DNA from: Mesobacillus maritimus
GTDB lineage: Bacteria; Bacillota; Bacilli; Bacillales; Cytobacillaceae
Length of the DNA stretch: 64,000 nt
Assembly: GCF_023715205.1 (NCBI RefSeq)
Contig: NZ_JAMBNR010000009.1
Location: 124,001 to 188,000 of the forward strand
Direction: 5' to 3'
Positions 49,904-57,946 of this stretch are shown in pieces (positions within the stretch are counted from its first letter, which is position 1; every line of letters begins with the position of its first letter). The notes below the pieces were generated by a model. The model worked only from the letters and a program-made list of their open reading frames with translations. It searched no databases and had not been told where the DNA came from. A program made the translations under genes and the position numbers.

Positions 49904-50154
49904 AATACCACCTCGATTCTTTTTATTTTATTTATGTTCCTTTATTTCCACTATATGGTTCATTTAATAAAGAATCAATCATTGAAGCGAAGTTTTTTCA
50001 TTGTCAATCAGTGCTGGGGTGCATGTATTGATGTAATGCCTTATCCGACCAGGGAGCATACTCTATTTATTTCCAAAATTTCAAAAAACAAAAGCCAAAT
50101 ACAGAACCAGTTCGTCTAATAAGCAGATTGACCAACAAACAAGGGGGTGGCGGC

Positions 50155-50670
50155 ATGCTTGAGTTGATTAGCAGAGCACAAGAAGGGGATGATGAAGCCT
50201 TTTTGGAGCTGTTTCAAACATATGAAAATGATTTGTACCGAATGGCGTATGTGTATGTGAAAAATCAGGACGATGCACTTGATGTGGTGCAGGAGACGGC
50301 GTATAAGGCGTTTAAAAACTTCGGTTCATTAAGAGAACCGCGGTATTTGAAAACATGGTTATTAAAAATTGCAATCAGCTGTGCGACCGATTTGCTGCGA
50401 AAAAATAAAAAGGTCGTCCATTTAAGTCCGGATTATGCTGAGTGGATTGGAAAAGAGTCAGGAGATGTACCGTTGACGATTACGATGCAACAGATTCTTG
50501 AAACATTGGACGAGCATGAAAAATCAATTGTGTTTATGAAGTATTATCAGGACTACACTTTTAAGGAAATTGCCGATGTGAAGGAGATGCCATTGGGAAG
50601 TGTCAAGACGATGCTATACCGGGCGTTGGAGAAGCTGCGTGTTCAAGTGAAAGGGGCGGATTTGATATGA
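50155..50670 (+). CDS. ECF-type RNA polymerase sigma factor
   Basis: A 171-residue extracytoplasmic-function sigma factor. Region 2 is DLYRMAYVYVKNQDDALDVV with QETAYKAFKNF, which recognises the -10 box, and region 4 is a helix-turn-helix (TFKEIADVKEMPLGSVKTML). ATG 50155 is preceded by AAGGGGGTGG; an upstream TTG at 50128 has no ribosome binding site. It overlaps the next gene by 4 bases. That gene encodes a membrane DUF4179 protein, so the sigma factor is probably held inactive by it as in SigV/RsiV-like pairs. Confidence 0.88.
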   Translation: MLELISRAQEGDDEAFLELFQTYENDLYRMAYVYVKNQDDALDVVQETAYKAFKNFGSLREPRYLKTWLLKIAISCATDLLRKNKKVVHLSPDYAEWIGKESGDVPLTITMQQILETLDEHEKSIVFMKYYQDYTFKEIADVKEMPLGSVKTMLYRALEKLRVQVKGADLI

Positions 50671-52103
50671 GCAATGAGATTAAGCGTGAGTTAGAGAAAA
50701 TTGAAATTCCTGCGGAACTACATAATCGAGTGAAACTGGGGGTGGACAAGGCCAAGCAAGAACAGCTGGACGAGCAGGGAATTCCTCCAAGAAAAGAGAC
50801 ACATAAGAAAAGAAACAAAGGGAAACTTGCCGGCCTTGTTGCGGCTGCACTCGTGGGCGTTACGCTTTCCTCTGGCTTTATCTTTCCGAGCATGAACAAG
50901 GTACTGGCAAGCACGCCGTTACTAGGCGGTGTTTATGAGAAGTTTGGCGACAAAATCGGAATGCATTTGGCGGAACAAAACTTGGTCACTGAGCTTGATC
51001 AGGAAATGACCAAGAACGGTGTGACGGTCAAGTTAACGCATGCCTACTTTGACGGCGATGTGGTGAGTGTGACTGGGCAAGTGAGTGGTGACCTCGAAAA
51101 AGGCAAGAACGAACCGGGAGAAGTCAGCTTGGATGTGAATTTTGATTCTAACAAAGGTGACAGCGATCCATGGTTAAATGGGATGTCAACGGGAATGCAG
51201 GAAGCAGAGGATGGTTATGAGTTCCAATGGAAGATGAATTACCCTCATAAAAATATTGAGGAAGAGTTCACGCTGCCAATCACGATTCATTCAATCAAGG
51301 GAATTGCTGGCGAGTGGAACTTTGAAGTACCGCTTACGCAGGAAGCAAGCACCGTATTTGATCTTGAGCATGTACAAAAATATGAGGATGTTACTATCAA
51401 GTTAAAAGAGTGGAAACAATCGAATGCTTCATCAACCGTTACCTTTGAAACGGTTGCCGCCCATGAAGGGGATTACATCGACTTGTATAAAGCGGAGGAC
51501 GTTGATGGGAACGTGTTGTTCCATTATGCAAATAATACCGAGCTTTCACGCAGCCAAGAAGATGATGGGTATCACCAAACTCTACGGAAAACTGTGGATC
51601 AGATAAAAGAGGGGACTAAAGCGATTACGTTCTATCCTTCTGTTGACATTGAAGACCCAGTCGTGGAGCATCGACTAAATAAAAAGAGCTTCACATTGGA
51701 AAGTGAGCGGTCTGATTTAGCGATTAAGGTGAACAGCGTGAAGCAGAAAGACGGTCAGCTAATCCTTGATTATGAGTTCCAAGGGTTGTCTGACAATCTG
51801 AGCAAGCATGAGTTTGAGATGATTCATCATAACTTGTCTTATGCATTTACACTGGTAGACAAAGAGTTTATCGATAAAATTGATCCTGAAAATCCAGTTC
51901 CGCCTGAGGGACATAGTATTTCAAGGAATGAAGTGATTATAAAGGATAAGGACGAGTACCAGTTCCAGTCCGTGTTTAAGTTGGATGGGGAAGAAACGAT
52001 TAAGGACTTCACTTTGAAAGAAACCGTTTTGCAGATGGATTTTGATAGTTTTATTCCGGTGAAGGAGTTAAAGCCGTTTACGGTGGAGTTGTCTAGAGAT
52101 TAA
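50667..52103 (+). CDS. DUF4179 membrane anti-sigma factor
   Basis: A 478-residue protein. Residues 1-55 are cytoplasmic and charged (MSNEIKRELEKIEIPAELHN), the likely sigma-binding part. One transmembrane helix follows (LAGLVAAALVGVTLSSGFIF), then the DUF4179 extracytoplasmic domain (VLASTPLLGGVYEKFGDKIG and beta-rich sequence). It is translationally coupled (ATGA overlap) to the ECF sigma factor and is therefore its probable cognate regulator. The signal it senses is unknown. A decayed copy of its 3' end lies 0.9 kb downstream at 53.0 kb. Confidence 0.85.
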   Translation: MSNEIKRELEKIEIPAELHNRVKLGVDKAKQEQLDEQGIPPRKETHKKRNKGKLAGLVAAALVGVTLSSGFIFPSMNKVLASTPLLGGVYEKFGDKIGMHLAEQNLVTELDQEMTKNGVTVKLTHAYFDGDVVSVTGQVSGDLEKGKNEPGEVSLDVNFDSNKGDSDPWLNGMSTGMQEAEDGYEFQWKMNYPHKNIEEEFTLPITIHSIKGIAGEWNFEVPLTQEASTVFDLEHVQKYEDVTIKLKEWKQSNASSTVTFETVAAHEGDYIDLYKAEDVDGNVLFHYANNTELSRSQEDDGYHQTLRKTVDQIKEGTKAITFYPSVDIEDPVVEHRLNKKSFTLESERSDLAIKVNSVKQKDGQLILDYEFQGLSDNLSKHEFEMIHHNLSYAFTLVDKEFIDKIDPENPVPPEGHSISRNEVIIKDKDEYQFQSVFKLDGEETIKDFTLKETVLQMDFDSFIPVKELKPFTVELSRD

Positions 52104-52111
52104 TGTAGGTG

Positions 52112-52141
52112 GGTCAGGCGTGCTAGGGTAGCCTGGCCTTC
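52112..52141 (+). terminator. possible terminator after the anti-sigma gene
   Basis: An 8-bp stem GGTCAGGC/GCCTGGCC with one G-U pair; the T-tract afterwards is weak. Confidence 0.45.
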
Positions 52142-52219
52142 GATAATTTCTTAGCTTTTTGTGTACAAAAATAACAAGGCCAAATAAATAGCTACCTCAT
52201 TTTGGTTATAGGTAGCTAT

Positions 52220-52623
52220 TCAATCCTCATACTCATATTTATAAATGTATCTTTTAATCCAGTTAACTACTGCTTCAAACTCAGGGCGATTGTCATCTGC
52301 TAATCGCAAGGTCCATTGGAAAACTTCTTCATCGTCTACTAATAAACTATAACCCTTTAAATCACCAAGAAGGTAAATGTTGCTAAATAGGAAGTACGTT
52401 TATTTCCATCTGTAAAACAATGTCCGCTGGCTAAATGATAATAATAGACAGCTGCTTTTTCCTCAATGGTAGGGTATCTTTCATAGTCACCATTTCCTTA
52501 CATAGGTAGAGCTAACTTTGCCTCAAGTTTCCCTTTTTCTCTACCTGGAACACCCCCGAAATCCCGAAGGGCCATATCGTGTAATGCCTCTACATCTTCT
52601 ACTTGAAGATAATCAAATTCCAT
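52220..52623 (-). pseudogene. frameshifted Doc (death-on-curing, Fic-fold) toxin gene
   Basis: Reading the minus strand from ATG 52623 gives MEFDYLQVEDVEALHDMALR, then DFGGVPG and KLEAKLALPM, which stops early. In another frame the homology resumes: GDYERYPTIEEKAAVYYYHL followed by ASGHCFTDGNKRTSYLATF, the Fic/Doc active-site motif HxFxDGNKRT. A further frame change leads to RLADDNRPEFEAVVNWIKRY at the end. The Doc phosphotransferase motif is intact but at least two frameshifts and a stop make the gene unusable. It begins one base into the stop of the antitoxin gene. Confidence 0.8.
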
Positions 52624-52769
52624 TAATTTTTGCTAAGCTTCTCCAGGGCCTTGCCATTCGCTTTTACTGCTCGATTATAACTAGCCTGGATGCTTTTTTT
52701 GCGATCAGTGGTTTGTGTGTTTCTGATAGCAGTAGCATTCATATTCTCATCATCCCTTTTCTTCTTCAT
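52623..52769 (-). CDS. putative antitoxin of the Doc pair (48 residues)
   Basis: ATG 52769 has AGAGGTGGTACC directly upstream and begins MKKKRDDENMNATAIRNTQT, a basic protein ending KALEKLSKN. Its stop codon overlaps the ATG of the doc-like frame (TAATG), the classic toxin-antitoxin arrangement with the antitoxin first. It is shorter than Phd (73 aa) and not clearly a YefM/Phd fold; it may be of the short antitoxin class linked to Bacillus Doc toxins. The frame is intact although the toxin is not. Confidence 0.6.
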   Translation of the reverse strand: MKKKRDDENMNATAIRNTQTTDRKKSIQASYNRAVKANGKALEKLSKN

Positions 52770-53007
52770 AAGGTACCACCTCTTATAAGTATATATATAT
52801 GAGAGGATACCCAATTTAGAAATAATTATTCAGACTATTAAAATTATTTATCCTGCTATTTCTACTTTACACTTTTTTCTTACCAAAAATCTACTAGTCT
52901 ATGTTCTTTAAAACAAATTTCTAAGAAGATTTTGTTTCGATAAAATCCTGTCTCAAAAGAGGGTAATAGTAGGTTATTGCACATAACCAACTACCAGTTT
53001 TAGTGGT

Positions 53008-53097
53008 GGGGAAGAAACGATTAAGAAATTCACTTTAAAAGATACCGTCTTGCAGATGGATTTTGATAGTTTTATTCCGGTGGAGTTGCCTAGATAA
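53008..53097 (+). pseudogene. duplicated 3' end of the DUF4179 anti-sigma gene
   Basis: Translates as GEETIKKFTLKDTVLQMDFD then SFIPVELPR and a stop. This closely repeats the last residues of the anti-sigma protein (GEETIKDFTLKETVLQMDFD, SFIPV), with an internal deletion that removes KELKPFT. No start or ribosome binding site exists. It marks a tandem duplication followed by loss of most of the second copy. Confidence 0.8.
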
Positions 53098-53169
53098 AAG
53101 AATGTTGAGGGTGAACGCTTTATTGAGGTTCATCCTCTTTTTTGTGCATACCACTAGGGGTGTTTGTTT

Positions 53170-53201
53170 GCAGTAGGGTGAATATTTATTCTCCCTACTG
53201 C
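53170..53201. repeat. 9-bp hairpin beside the 21-bp tandem repeat
   Basis: GCAGTAGGG and CCCTACTGC pair across a 14-base A/T-rich loop that contains GAATA, the same word used in the neighbouring repeat. Confidence 0.65.
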
Positions 53202-53219
53202 AAATAAACCACTGCTGAC

Positions 53220-53290
53220 GGCGAATAAATCCACGTTAACGGCGAATAAATCCACGTTAACGGCGAATAAATCCACGTTAACGGCGAATA
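53220..53290. repeat. 21-bp tandem repeat, three full copies plus a partial
   Basis: GGCGAATAAATCCACGTTAAC repeats with exact 21-base period (starts about 53220, 53241, 53262, 53283; the last is truncated). Noncoding. The rest of 52770-53599 contains only the anti-sigma remnant and AT-rich sequence. Confidence 0.88.
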
Positions 53291-53599
53291 TATTGATGCT
53301 TGCTGGGAATCAAATAGTCAGATCCAGGTCTGAAGGGGGTAAATACCCTGGTTATTTAGTCTTCAACCTTTAAAAGAATGAAAACTTGATTACATAAACG
53401 ACGCTTTGTATCTTTTTTTCGATTATAGGACTCTAGAAAGTAAAAAGGGGGTCATAAAACCTAGTATTTTGAATGCAGATGTAGGGTTTTGTGTAAAAAG
53501 TCCTGAAATTTAACATATTCCCTATTGAAATGGTAAAAAATACCCTTTATTCTAATAGAGTCGTATAGAAATAAAGACCTATAAAAGGAGAGAGAAGAG

Positions 53600-54001
53600 A
53601 TGGGGAAGACGTTTATTAAGATTGCTGTGGTTTATTTTGCAATTGGTGTGTTGTTGGGCATGACGATGGGGATGATTCATGATTTCCGCTTCACGTCGCT
53701 ACATGCGCATGTGAACCTATTAGGATGGGTATCAACGGCAGTGTTTGGGTTGATTTATTCGGTTTATCCTTTTGCGGCGGAGACCAAACTAGCGAAGTCG
53801 CACTTCTGGTTACATAATATCGGGTTACCTGTAATGATGATTGGGTTGCTTTGTGAGTCACTGGGCGTGGCTACAGGACTTCCTGTGATGATTGTCGGGT
53901 CACTTGCGGTTGTGATTGGCACATTGATTTTCATGGTGAATGTGTTGAAGAACTTAAACACAGGTTCCGTTCAACGGGCGAACCAGGATTTTAAGGCGTA
54001 A
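53600..54001 (+). CDS. four-helix membrane protein with HAH motif, second copy
   Basis: A 133-residue membrane protein with four helices. Its second helix is LHAHVNLLGWVSTAVFGLIY, matching IHAHILVVGWLTLFGW of the HssR-controlled gene at 41.7 kb; the rest is diverged. It resembles a piece of heme-copper oxidase subunit I. It has a strong ribosome binding site (AAAGGAGAGAGAAGAG). Unlike the 41.7-kb gene, no HssR-type repeat is seen upstream, so its regulation differs. Function unknown. Confidence 0.7.
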   Translation: MGKTFIKIAVVYFAIGVLLGMTMGMIHDFRFTSLHAHVNLLGWVSTAVFGLIYSVYPFAAETKLAKSHFWLHNIGLPVMMIGLLCESLGVATGLPVMIVGSLAVVIGTLIFMVNVLKNLNTGSVQRANQDFKA

Positions 54002-54111
54002 TAGAGTTCGGTGCTAAAATTGGGCCCAGCTCATTCAGTGGGAAAAGAAGAATTGGCTGAATGGAGTTAAATTCAACCTTAAATAGTGACCAATATAGGA
54101 AATTTCGGGAG

Positions 54112-54136
54112 AAGGCCTGGTTGAGGGCCTTTTTTC
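54112..54136 (+). terminator. terminator of the HAH membrane gene
   Basis: A 6-bp stem AAGGCC/GGCCTT followed by TTTTTC. Confidence 0.8.
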
Positions 54137-54185
54137 TATGTTTTTGGGTAAAAGTCGAACCTTGATTTGAGGTGATTATTTTTTA

Positions 54186-54302
54186 CTCTACGAAAATAGG
54201 GTTTGCTCTACGAAAAGTGCCAAATACTCTACAAGATTTGAATTTGTTCTACGAAACTGGACGTTTTCTCTACAAAAACAGCAATTTACTCTACAAACGG
54301 GA
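54186..54302. repeat. phased CTCTAC(G/A)AAA short repeats, locus B
   Basis: Six copies at 54186, 54206, 54227, 54247 (TTCTAC), 54268 and 54289, spaced 20-21 bases, ending CTCTACAAACGGGAG. The family is the same as at 22.15-22.26 kb, in the same orientation. Confidence 0.85.
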
Positions 54303-54359
54303 GTTATTACCAATTCCGGAGGTGGAGGGACGACCTTGCGGTCATGCTCCACGCAAAAG

Positions 54360-54384
54360 AGGAACAGCATGACTGGCTGTTCCT
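54360..54384 (-). terminator. hairpin after the alcohol dehydrogenase gene
   Basis: A 9-bp stem AGGAACAGC/GCTGTTCCT with a 7-base loop just past the stop of the minus-strand gene; the T-run is weak. Confidence 0.65.
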
Positions 54385-54396
54385 CCCTAAACAAAC

Positions 54397-55455
54397 TTAT
54401 TTATCCCACTTATCGACAACAGTTACACCAAGGTTCTGGTAGTTCTGCATTTCGTTGAAGATGCGTGGGGCATCTTCTAATGAAATCGTCTGGGTGACGA
54501 GCTGGCCTGGGTTGAGTTTGCCTTTTTCGACCATTTCGAGCATGTTTGGATAGCGTGATGGCTGCATGCCGAGAGATCCGACGAACTGGATTTCGTATTG
54601 GACGATTAAGTCCACCGGTAAGGCAATCATGCCTTCCTCGTCGCGTGTGGTTAAGCCGATTTGCAGGTGACGGCCACGTTTGCGTAGGCTCGACACCGAA
54701 GACTGACATGTTTGCGCGATTCCAAGTGCATCAATTGATACATGTGCGCCGCCTTTGGTGATCTCACGGATTGCTTCTGGTGCAATCTCATCGCGAGCGT
54801 TAACTGTAGCTACAGCACCAAGCTGCTTTGCGAACTCCAATTTATCCTCGCCAATATCTACCGCAATGACGTTTGCTCCTAGTGCAGTCGCAATTTGAAT
54901 AGCAGACAAACCTACACCACCACAACCATGAACGGCAACCCACTCACCAGCTTTAACTTGCGCTTGGTCGGTGACACCGTGGAATGCAGTCATGAAGCGA
55001 CAACCCATTCCGGCAGCTTCGACGAACGAAATGTTTTCAGGCAAACGCGTTAAGTTAGTATCGGCATTTGGCACGTGGGCATAACGACCAAAGCCGCCCC
55101 AGGAAGAGAACCCTGGCATTAAAATGTTTTCACAGATGTTGTGATGGCCACTTACGCAGTACGGGCAGGTGCCATCGCCGATCGTAAATGGCACAATGAC
55201 GCGGTCGCCTTTTTGGAAGTTCTTCACGTTTTTGCCGACTTCTTCGACAACACCACTGAACTCATGGCCTAATACATGTGGAAGCGGCAGCTCGATGCCG
55301 ATCCAATCCCAATCGCCTTGCCATGCGTGCCAGTCACTGCGGCAGACCCCATTCGCTTCTACCCGTAACACAACACCATCTGGTGAGCACTCTGGATCAG
55401 GCATCTCTCTTACCACTAAAGGTTTTTTGAACTCTTCTAAGACTAATGCTTTCAT
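54397..55455 (-). CDS. zinc-dependent medium-chain alcohol dehydrogenase
   Basis: A 352-residue MDR-family dehydrogenase. The catalytic zinc ligands are in NGVCRSDWHAW and LGHEFSGVVEEVG, the structural zinc cysteines in GTCPYCVSGHHNICE, and the NAD-binding Rossmann loop is WVAVHGCGGVGLSAIQIA. It oxidises an alcohol or reduces an aldehyde with NAD; the exact substrate is unknown. Start ATG 55455 follows GGGGGAATTATGAG. A cre-like site lies about 280 bases upstream, too far to be clearly its own, so carbon control is only possible. Confidence 0.88.
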   Translation of the reverse strand: MKALVLEEFKKPLVVREMPDPECSPDGVVLRVEANGVCRSDWHAWQGDWDWIGIELPLPHVLGHEFSGVVEEVGKNVKNFQKGDRVIVPFTIGDGTCPYCVSGHHNICENILMPGFSSWGGFGRYAHVPNADTNLTRLPENISFVEAAGMGCRFMTAFHGVTDQAQVKAGEWVAVHGCGGVGLSAIQIATALGANVIAVDIGEDKLEFAKQLGAVATVNARDEIAPEAIREITKGGAHVSIDALGIAQTCQSSVSSLRKRGRHLQIGLTTRDEEGMIALPVDLIVQYEIQFVGSLGMQPSRYPNMLEMVEKGKLNPGQLVTQTISLEDAPRIFNEMQNYQNLGVTVVDKWDK

Positions 55456-55687
55456 CTCATAATTCCCCCTAACAAATATAAATAAGCCATTCGAAAAGAA
55501 TGGTGGAACACAAAGAAAGCTATGTGTATTCTAAGGTGGGGAAGATAAAGACAATACTAGAAGTTAATATTCAGATTATTCAGTTTACTATATTCTAGTA
55601 TATCCTTTTTAATTACCAAAATCTAGTATTATACACGACAATTACCAAATTTTTCATTCACTCTAAAATGGAATGGTAGGTAACATG

Positions 55688-55747
55688 TTTACAGAGGTTG
55701 GGAAGTTAAATATTATATAATAGAAGAAACTAGGTAAACGCTTACAA
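55688..55747 (+). promoter_or_regulatory. orphan promoter with cre-like CcpA site
   Basis: TTTACA (55688-55693), a 17-base spacer and TATTAT (55711-55716) make a plausible plus-strand promoter. About 15 bases later lies GTAAACGCTTACAA (minus strand TTGTAAGCGTTTAC), which matches the cre consensus WTGNAANCGNWNNCW at all but the last position. No gene follows on the plus strand before the convergent terminator at 55.9 kb. The remainder of the 55456-55928 gap shows no other feature. Confidence 0.55.
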
Positions 55748-55893
55748 ATAAGGCGTGCTATGAGTATGTAAGTACACGCAAAACGAAGGGCCATTTCATT
55801 TTCCCTTTACATGGTATGAGGCATTTCCTCTCAATAGAACCGTTGATGGTAAAAATTACACGTGCGAGCCAAGCTAGTTTCCGGGTAACTAAA

Positions 55894-55920
55894 AAGCACC
55901 TGAACCAAATTCAGGTGCTT
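55894..55920. terminator. terminator of the LysM-NlpC/P60 gene
   Basis: A perfect 11-bp stem AAGCACCTGAA/TTCAGGTGCTT with loop CCAAA, with AAAAA on the plus-strand left side, so it works on the minus strand and perhaps also for the orphan plus-strand promoter. Confidence 0.85.
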
Positions 55921-55928
55921 GTGCTGTA

Positions 55929-57002
55929 TTAATAGAAGCGCTTAAAGCTATCGAAATGCTTTTTATAATAGCTGTTATTCAAACTAGAAATCTCAACTTT
56001 GTCGTTGCCGGCATGGATGAACTGATTGTTTCCAAGATAAATGCCGACGTGGGAGATGCCTCTTTTATACGTATTTTCAAAGAATACAAGATCGCCAACG
56101 GCTGGCTTGTCTACGTAATAAGAGCGGCTAAAGTAACCTTCTGCCGACGTACGTGACACATCATAACCTGCTTGCTTATACGCGTAATAAATAAACCCGC
56201 TGCAGTCGAAACCACTTGGGCTGCTGCCGCCCCATGCATATGGCGTGCCAAGCAGGGATTTCGCAATGGAAATCAGTTGATCTGCATCATTGGAAACTGA
56301 CGCCACTTCCTCTTTTACAGTCTGAGTAGTGCTTGCTTGAACAACGGTATTGCTGCTAGCTTGCCCAGAAACCTTTAGTGTTTGTCCTGCATAAATTAAA
56401 TCTGAGGAAAGATTATTTAATGCTTTTAGATTGTTTACTGTTGTCCTGAACTGGGAAGCGATTTTGCCTAATGTGTCACCAGACTTAATTTTATAGGTCG
56501 AAGTGGAGGCAGATTTTGATACTGTCGTGCTGCTGCCAGTTGACGGTGTAGCTGCGGCTGTTGTCGTAGATGAACTTGTCCCTGAAGCGGAAACTTTCAG
56601 CTTCTGACCAGGGAAGATCAAATCACTCTTTAAATCATTCCAGCTTTTTAACTTTGCCACGGTTGTTTTATGTTTACTTGCAATGCCACTTAATGTGTCA
56701 CCAGAAACGATTGTATATGTACTTTTAGCAGTAGTGTTTGTGTTCGTGGTTGTTGCTGGACGTTTGTCGCTGCTGCTTGTTGTTGTACTAGTCTTTGAGA
56801 CTTTGAGCTTTTGATTCGGGAAAATGAGATCCGAACTTAACCCGTTCAAGTTTTTTAGTTGAGGCACTGAAATCGAATGGTTTCGCGCAATATGCGACAA
56901 AGTGTCTCCTTTTTTCACGGTATAGGTGTCAGCAAATGCCGTCGAGGCGAATGCTGATGACAGAATCGCGGCCGTCGCGAGGGTTGTGACTTTTTTCTTC
57001 AT
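55929..57002 (-). CDS. LysM-NlpC/P60 DL-endopeptidase (LytE/CwlS-like)
   Basis: A 357-residue secreted wall hydrolase. A signal peptide (LATAAILSSAFASTAFA) precedes three LysM domains, near residues 26-69, 95-138 and 168-211, each with the SGDTL/KGDTL start and DLI(F/Y)xxQxLKV end. Serine/threonine-rich linkers separate them. The C-terminal NlpC/P60 domain (~245-357) has its catalytic cysteine in PSGFDCSGFIYYAY and histidine in RGISHVGIYLG, with a third polar residue in QFIHAG. It should cut the D-Glu-mDAP bond during growth or separation, like LytE, LytF and CwlS. The ATG follows AAAGGAGTGATTGG. Confidence 0.93.
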   Translation of the reverse strand: MKKKVTTLATAAILSSAFASTAFADTYTVKKGDTLSHIARNHSISVPQLKNLNGLSSDLIFPNQKLKVSKTSTTTSSSDKRPATTTNTNTTAKSTYTIVSGDTLSGIASKHKTTVAKLKSWNDLKSDLIFPGQKLKVSASGTSSSTTTAAATPSTGSSTTVSKSASTSTYKIKSGDTLGKIASQFRTTVNNLKALNNLSSDLIYAGQTLKVSGQASSNTVVQASTTQTVKEEVASVSNDADQLISIAKSLLGTPYAWGGSSPSGFDCSGFIYYAYKQAGYDVSRTSAEGYFSRSYYVDKPAVGDLVFFENTYKRGISHVGIYLGNNQFIHAGNDKVEISSLNNSYYKKHFDSFKRFY

Positions 57003-57192
57003 CGTTTTCCAATCACTCCTTTTTCTCGTAGTTTTCTATCAATATTCTATCACAGGTGCCATAGGGAAGGTATAAGTTTCTGTCAAGTGTTCCCGTGATT
57101 GCCAGGCTGTTCACAAGAAAAAATGGAAATCTATTTACAAATGAGTTCGAATCTAATAGAATAATGTCATATTGTGTTGGAGGATTAGAGAA

Positions 57193-57348
57193 TTGACTAA
57201 CCAAATGTCAGAATTGCAAGTTAAGCAAGACGAGTTCTTTGACTTGCTGAAACGAACCTATGAAAAAGGAACTTCAGAGAAAGATATAACCGTTGAACGG
57301 TTATTAGAAGATTTGAAGATGGATATTCGTCGAGTGATTGCGAAGTAG
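57193..57348 (+). CDS. 51-residue charged soluble protein
   Basis: TTG 57193 has GGAGG 9 bases upstream and opens MTNQMSELQVKQDEFFDLLK. The protein is helical and highly charged with no membrane segment, ending KMDIRRVIAK. A terminator with T8 tail begins at the stop codon. It lies divergently beside the LysM hydrolase gene. I do not recognise a family. Confidence 0.6.
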   Translation: MTNQMSELQVKQDEFFDLLKRTYEKGTSEKDITVERLLEDLKMDIRRVIAK

Positions 57349-57349
57349 G

Positions 57350-57375
57350 AGCGCTTAATAGCGCTTCTTTTTTTT
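57350..57375 (+). terminator. terminator of the 51-residue gene
   Basis: AGCGCT repeated around TAAT forms a 6-bp stem, followed by TCTTTTTTTTGA. Confidence 0.85.
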
Positions 57376-57421
57376 GATTTTTTAGGTAGAAATGTCTAAT
57401 TTATGACTTTTGAAAAATCCC

Positions 57422-57449
57422 TAAACATTTCCTAAACCTAAGCCGATAT
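57422..57449 (+). promoter_or_regulatory. sigma-D (motility) type promoter
   Basis: TAAA at 57422-57425, a 16-base spacer and GCCGATAT at 57442-57449 match the Bacillus SigD consensus TAAA-N15-GCCGATAA in all but the last position. It lies just before the c-di-GMP riboswitch. An overlapping TATAAT at 57447 is possible, but no -35 box accompanies it. Confidence 0.75.
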
Positions 57450-57465
57450 AATAAATATGTTTTGA

Positions 57466-57543
57466 AAGGCAAAATCACTGAAAGGTGATGACGCAAAACT
57501 ATAGGGGCCTCCGCAGGATCTGCAAGGCTAGCCAGTTGCCATC
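57466..57543 (+). ncRNA. c-di-GMP-I (GEMM) riboswitch
   Basis: The core elements appear in order: AAAGGCAAAATCACT, a GAAA tetraloop, AGGTGATGACGCAAAAC, then the second stem CCTCCGCAGGATCTGCAAGG and a closing GCCAGTTGCC that pairs with GGCAA. The GGCAAA, GAAA tetraloop and GACGCAAA strings are the conserved GEMM-I blocks. It lies 20 bases before the ribosome binding site of a tiny membrane gene, so it can control translation or a short attenuator. Confidence 0.85.
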
Positions 57544-57562
57544 ATAATCGAAAGGAGAAGAA

Positions 57563-57703
57563 ATGATGTCAAAAACGTATTTTCTCACACCGGAGGAAAG
57601 AGCGCGAAAGAAACAGCGAAACAAGGTTGTTCTATATGCGACTTTAATCCTGTTAACGGCTGTTCTTAGTACAGCGGTGACCATTCTTGCCAATCAGATG
57701 TAA
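57563..57703 (+). CDS. 46-residue membrane protein under c-di-GMP riboswitch control
   Basis: ATG 57563 (or 57566) follows AAAGGAGAAG. The protein begins MMSKTYFLTPEERARKKQRN and ends in one transmembrane helix (VVLYATLILLTAVLSTAVTI). The cytoplasmic part is very basic. A frameshifted paralogue lies 0.25 kb downstream (TPEERARKK shared). The sigma-D promoter and c-di-GMP riboswitch place it in the motility-sessility switch. I recognise no named family. Confidence 0.75.
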   Translation: MMSKTYFLTPEERARKKQRNKVVLYATLILLTAVLSTAVTILANQM

Positions 57704-57711
57704 TCAATAAA

Positions 57712-57743
57712 AAAGGAGCGGTTCCTTAGTGGACGGCTCCTTT
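57712..57743 (+). terminator. terminator of the riboswitch-controlled gene
   Basis: An 8-bp stem AAAGGAGC/GCTCCTTT with a 16-base loop and weak T-rich tail. Confidence 0.7.
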
Positions 57744-57946
57744 CTGTTTCTATAAAAATAAGTTTTTGCCCTATAAAAAGCTAAAAATCATGAACGAATC
57801 CAAATTACCTAAACAAAGGGGAAAATATCGTATTACATTTCCTGAGTTCTTTATCTATAATAACTTTGTTATTCGTTGATTTACCAAGAGGAAGGAACCT
57901 TTTCGTTGCTATCAAAAGATCTACTAGCTTTAGAAGGAGAAGGCTC

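Noticed and set aside
54172-54372. Open frame of 66 residues through the CTCTAC repeats (locus B)
   Set aside because: Same repeat artefact as locus A.
57003-57192. ydaO (c-di-AMP) riboswitch before the LysM-NlpC/P60 gene
   Set aside because: Such riboswitches often precede wall hydrolases, but none of the core strings is visible here.
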